Assembly: GCA_900554975.1 (NCBI GenBank)
Contig: USJI01000048.1
Location: 1-7,058 of the forward strand
DNA length: 7,058 nucleotides
Direction of reading: 5' to 3'
DNA from: an uncultured Ruminococcus sp.
GTDB taxonomy: Bacteria > Bacillota > Clostridia > Oscillospirales > Ruminococcaceae
A model generated the notes under the pieces. That model searched no databases. It had not been told where the DNA came from and saw nothing but the letters and a program-made list of their open reading frames with translations. This document shows, piece after piece, positions 4,593-7,058 of this stretch (its first letter is position 1; the number at the start of each line of letters is the position of its first letter). The translations under genes were made by a program, and so were the position numbers.

Positions 4593-7058
4593 ATAAAAAT
4601 AAATTGAAAAGAACAGCGGCACTTCTTGCCGTTTCGGCATCTGTTGCACTGAATCTTATGGGTACTTCCATAATGCCAATGACAACAGTTTCTGCCGGAC
4701 AGCTTCTAGGTCAGACGGATTTTGAAAACGGAGTTGGTCTGCCATGGCACGTCTGTGAATCTGCACCGGGTAAAATGGATTTTGAAATAACTGACGGTGT
4801 ATATAAAATAACGATTGTGAATCCGGGCGGTGCATCAAAAGGCGGCGAAGACAGATGGGACTGTCAGTTCCGTCACAGAGGTCTTACAATAACAAGCGGA
4901 AACACATACAATGTTTCTTTTGAGATTACTGCAAGCAATGACTGCACATATTACACCAAAATCGGTGATATGGCTGAACCTTATGCTGAGGACTGGCATG
5001 GAGAGCCTGACCCTTCACAGCATGAATCATACTGGAATGTACAACCGCTCAAGGCAAACCAGACACAGAAAGTGCAGGGAACATTTACTGCCACAAGAAC
5101 TGCTGAAGTGGAATGGGCATTTCATATTGGCGGTGATACCGTTCCGGAAGGCACTGTATTTACATTTGATAATATGTCGCTCGAATGCACTACAAGTGAT
5201 GAGAATGACTATAAACCCGAAGAAGAATGGGTGCGTTCAGATATTCTGACAAATCAGCTCGGATATTTTGCAGACATGAACAAGAAAGCGACTCTTCTTT
5301 CTGATTCATCTTCACCAGTGAAGTTTGAACTTAAAGATGCGTCCGGCAAATCTGTCTATGAGGGAGAATCTGAGCCGAAAGGCAATGATGCCGATTCAGG
5401 AGATGATGTTCATATTCTTGATTTTTCAGCAGGTACTTATTATCTTGAATCTGCTGACGGAGCAAAAAGCCGGGAGTTTAAAATCGGTGGAAGTGAAATC
5501 TATTCATATATGCTCTATGATTCTCTGAATTATTTCTATCAGAACAGAAGCGGCATAGACATAGAAAGTCAGTATATAATTTCGGGCGACAGCAGTTCTC
5601 TTGCAAGAGCGGCAGGTCACCCTTCAGATGTAGCTACAATCGAACAGACATGGGGATATAGCGGAAGCAGCGGTACACAGGACGTTACAGGCGGCTGGTA
5701 TGATGCAGGTGACCATGGAAAATACGTTGTCAATGGCGGTGTTTCTCTCTGGACTATGCAGAATCAGTATGAAATGGCAGTCAAAAATGGTACTGAATCT
5801 GCTTATGCTGACGGAACTATGAGCATACCTGAAAATTCAAACGGATATCCGGATCTTCTTGATGAAGCAAGATATGAGATGGAATGGATGTTTAAAATGA
5901 TGGTTAAGGAAGGACCATATGCAAATATGGTTTATCATAAGGTTCATGATATAAAGTGGACAGCGCTTGCTCTTGCACCGGCAGATGATACTGAAGAAAG
6001 AATAATAAACCCTCCGACAACAGCTGCAACTCTTAATATGGCAGCTTGTGCGGCTCAGGCTTATCGTCTGTGGAAAGACATTGACCCGCAGTTTGCGGAA
6101 ACCTGTCTTTCAAATGCAAAACTTGCTTATGATGCGGCTAAAAGTCACCCTGATATGTATGCACCGCTTGATGAATCTGTCGGCGGAGGTCCTTACGGTG
6201 ATGATGATGCAACAGATGAATTTTACTGGGCGGCTTGTGAACTTTATCTTGCAACAGGAGATACAAGTTATCAGCATGATATTAATAGTTCACCTCATTA
6301 TATGAAAATAGATGTAAAACTTTCCGGCGGTGAGGACGTTGACAGCTGTGGCAGTTTTAACTGGGGTCATACTGCTGCTCTCGGAACTTTGTCAATGGCG
6401 GTATGCAGTGACAAGCTTGATTCCTCAGAAAATGAGAAAGTAAAATCATGTATTTCAGAAGCAGCCGACTATTATAAAAGTCTGGAGCAGGAACAGGGAT
6501 ACGGACAGCCTTATGAACAGAGTACTGTTAGCTATCAGATAGACAGAAAAGGCTATATATGGGGTTCTAATTCATTTGTTATGAATAATAGTCTGATAAT
6601 GGCTTATGCATATGAACTTACAAATGATGATAGTTATCTTAACGGAGTTGTAAGCGGAATGGATTATATCCTTGGAAGAAATCCTGTGGATTATTCCTAT
6701 GTTACCGGATATGGAACTCATGCAGTTAAAAATCCGCATCACAGATGGTGGTCGCATCAGGCAGATGAAAACTTTCCAGAAGCCCCGAATGGTGTCCTTG
6801 TAGGCGGTCCTAATTCAGGAATGCAAGACCCATGGGTAAGAGGCTCAGGATGGAAACCGGGAGAAATTGCTCCGGCAAAATGCTATATGGATAATATCGA
6901 AGCATGGTCTGTTAATGAATGTACGATAAACTGGAACACACCTCTTGCATGGGTAACAGCATATCTTGCAGATAAAAACGGTGGTGTTATTGTAACACAT
7001 GGAAGCAGTGATGCAAATTCCAATAAATCAGACGGAGAAAATACGCAGAATTCCGCCG
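4589..7058 (+). CDS. Secreted GH9 cellulase (CBM4 / Ig-like / GH9), 3' end outside window
   Basis: This is an extracellular beta-1,4-glucanase of glycoside hydrolase family 9, which cleaves cellulose with inversion. The frame runs 823 codons to the window edge without a stop. Modules: a signal peptide at residues 1-36 (basic MNKNKLKR, hydrophobic core, probable cleavage after TVSA); a CBM4-type carbohydrate-binding module at about 38-200, with DFENG and FRHRGLTITSGNTYNVSF; an acidic linker at 201-213; a CelD_N Ig-like domain at about 214-300 (ILTNQLGYFADMNKKATLL); and the GH9 catalytic domain at about 302-795. Catalytic residues are present: GGWYDAGDHGKY with Asp372 and Asp375 (the latter expected as base), NPHHRWW at 715-721, and SVNECTINWNTPLAW with Glu777 as the acid. 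A Ser/Asn/Asp-rich linker follows. The layout matches clostridial CelK/CbhA, cellobiohydrolase-type enzymes, but the precise activity cannot be read from sequence. A dockerin or another CBM beyond the edge is likely. Confidence 0.95.
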   Translation, partial: MNKNKLKRTAALLAVSASVALNLMGTSIMPMTTVSAGQLLGQTDFENGVGLPWHVCESAPGKMDFEITDGVYKITIVNPGGASKGGEDRWDCQFRHRGLTITSGNTYNVSFEITASNDCTYYTKIGDMAEPYAEDWHGEPDPSQHESYWNVQPLKANQTQKVQGTFTATRTAEVEWAFHIGGDTVPEGTVFTFDNMSLECTTSDENDYKPEEEWVRSDILTNQLGYFADMNKKATLLSDSSSPVKFELKDASGKSVYEGESEPKGNDADSGDDVHILDFSAGTYYLESADGAKSREFKIGGSEIYSYMLYDSLNYFYQNRSGIDIESQYIISGDSSSLARAAGHPSDVATIEQTWGYSGSSGTQDVTGGWYDAGDHGKYVVNGGVSLWTMQNQYEMAVKNGTESAYADGTMSIPENSNGYPDLLDEARYEMEWMFKMMVKEGPYANMVYHKVHDIKWTALALAPADDTEERIINPPTTAATLNMAACAAQAYRLWKDIDPQFAETCLSNAKLAYDAAKSHPDMYAPLDESVGGGPYGDDDATDEFYWAACELYLATGDTSYQHDINSSPHYMKIDVKLSGGEDVDSCGSFNWGHTAALGTLSMAVCSDKLDSSENEKVKSCISEAADYYKSLEQEQGYGQPYEQSTVSYQIDRKGYIWGSNSFVMNNSLIMAYAYELTNDDSYLNGVVSGMDYILGRNPVDYSYVTGYGTHAVKNPHHRWWSHQADENFPEAPNGVLVGGPNSGMQDPWVRGSGWKPGEIAPAKCYMDNIEAWSVNECTINWNTPLAWVTAYLADKNGGVIVTHGSSDANSNKSDGENTQNSA

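Noticed and set aside
4911..6305. Three short + strand ORFs (4911-5249, 5325-5528, 6048-6305) within the cellulase region.
   Set aside because: They lie in another frame than the continuous GH9 frame, which carries all recognisable motifs. Their translations are rich in Met, Leu and Arg with no domain signal, typical of shadow ORFs.
680..6757. Minus-strand ORFs of 60-94 codons opposite plsY, gpsA, tex and the GH9 gene.
   Set aside because: Each is fully antisense to a well-supported gene and none translates to a recognisable domain; they fit chance open frames.
1..7058. Search for mobile elements, CRISPR repeats, tRNAs, defence or toxin genes that could form an undescribed system.
   Set aside because: No repeat array, transposase, integrase, tRNA-like fold or unknown gene cluster was seen. 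Every gene belongs to a known family and the only intergenic gap is 118 bp, explained by a terminator and a promoter.

Overview
The window reads as a chromosomal segment of a cellulolytic, low-to-mid GC Firmicute of the Ruminococcus type (Oscillospiraceae/Ruminococcaceae). Two things point there: a clostridial-style housekeeping cluster, and next to it a secreted family 9 cellulase with the CBM4 / Ig-like / GH9 layout known from cellulosome-forming clostridia. The genus is an inference from gene content; no rRNA or other taxonomic marker is present. All genes lie on the + strand, coding density is very high, and no mobile element, CRISPR array, tRNA or long non-coding stretch was seen.

Left part (1-2311): the 3' two fifths or so of der (ribosome-assembly GTPase), then plsY (glycerol-3-phosphate acyltransferase) and gpsA (glycerol-3-phosphate dehydrogenase). 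der and plsY overlap by one base (TAATG) and plsY and gpsA are 2 bp apart, so this is one operon. GpsA makes sn-glycerol-3-phosphate from DHAP and PlsY acylates it at the membrane, so the two genes encode consecutive steps at the entry to phospholipid synthesis. The operon ends at a clear intrinsic terminator (2331-2360).

Middle (2312-4592): a 118 bp intergenic region holds that terminator and, directly behind its T-tract, a near-consensus extended -10 promoter. This drives tex, a full-length (720 aa) Tex/YhgF-type nucleic-acid-binding protein with Tex-N, YqgF-like, helix-hairpin-helix and S1 domains.

Right part (4589-7058): an open reading frame starts inside the tex stop codon (ATGA, 4 nt overlap) with its own strong ribosome binding site. 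It runs off the right edge after 823 codons. It encodes a secreted GH9 glycoside hydrolase with signal peptide, CBM4-type module, CelD_N Ig-like domain and a complete GH9 catalytic domain, followed by the start of a polar linker that should lead to a further module (dockerin or CBM) outside the window.

The gene families are well known. The least expected point is the coupling of a secreted cellulase to a housekeeping tex gene, apparently with no promoter of its own.
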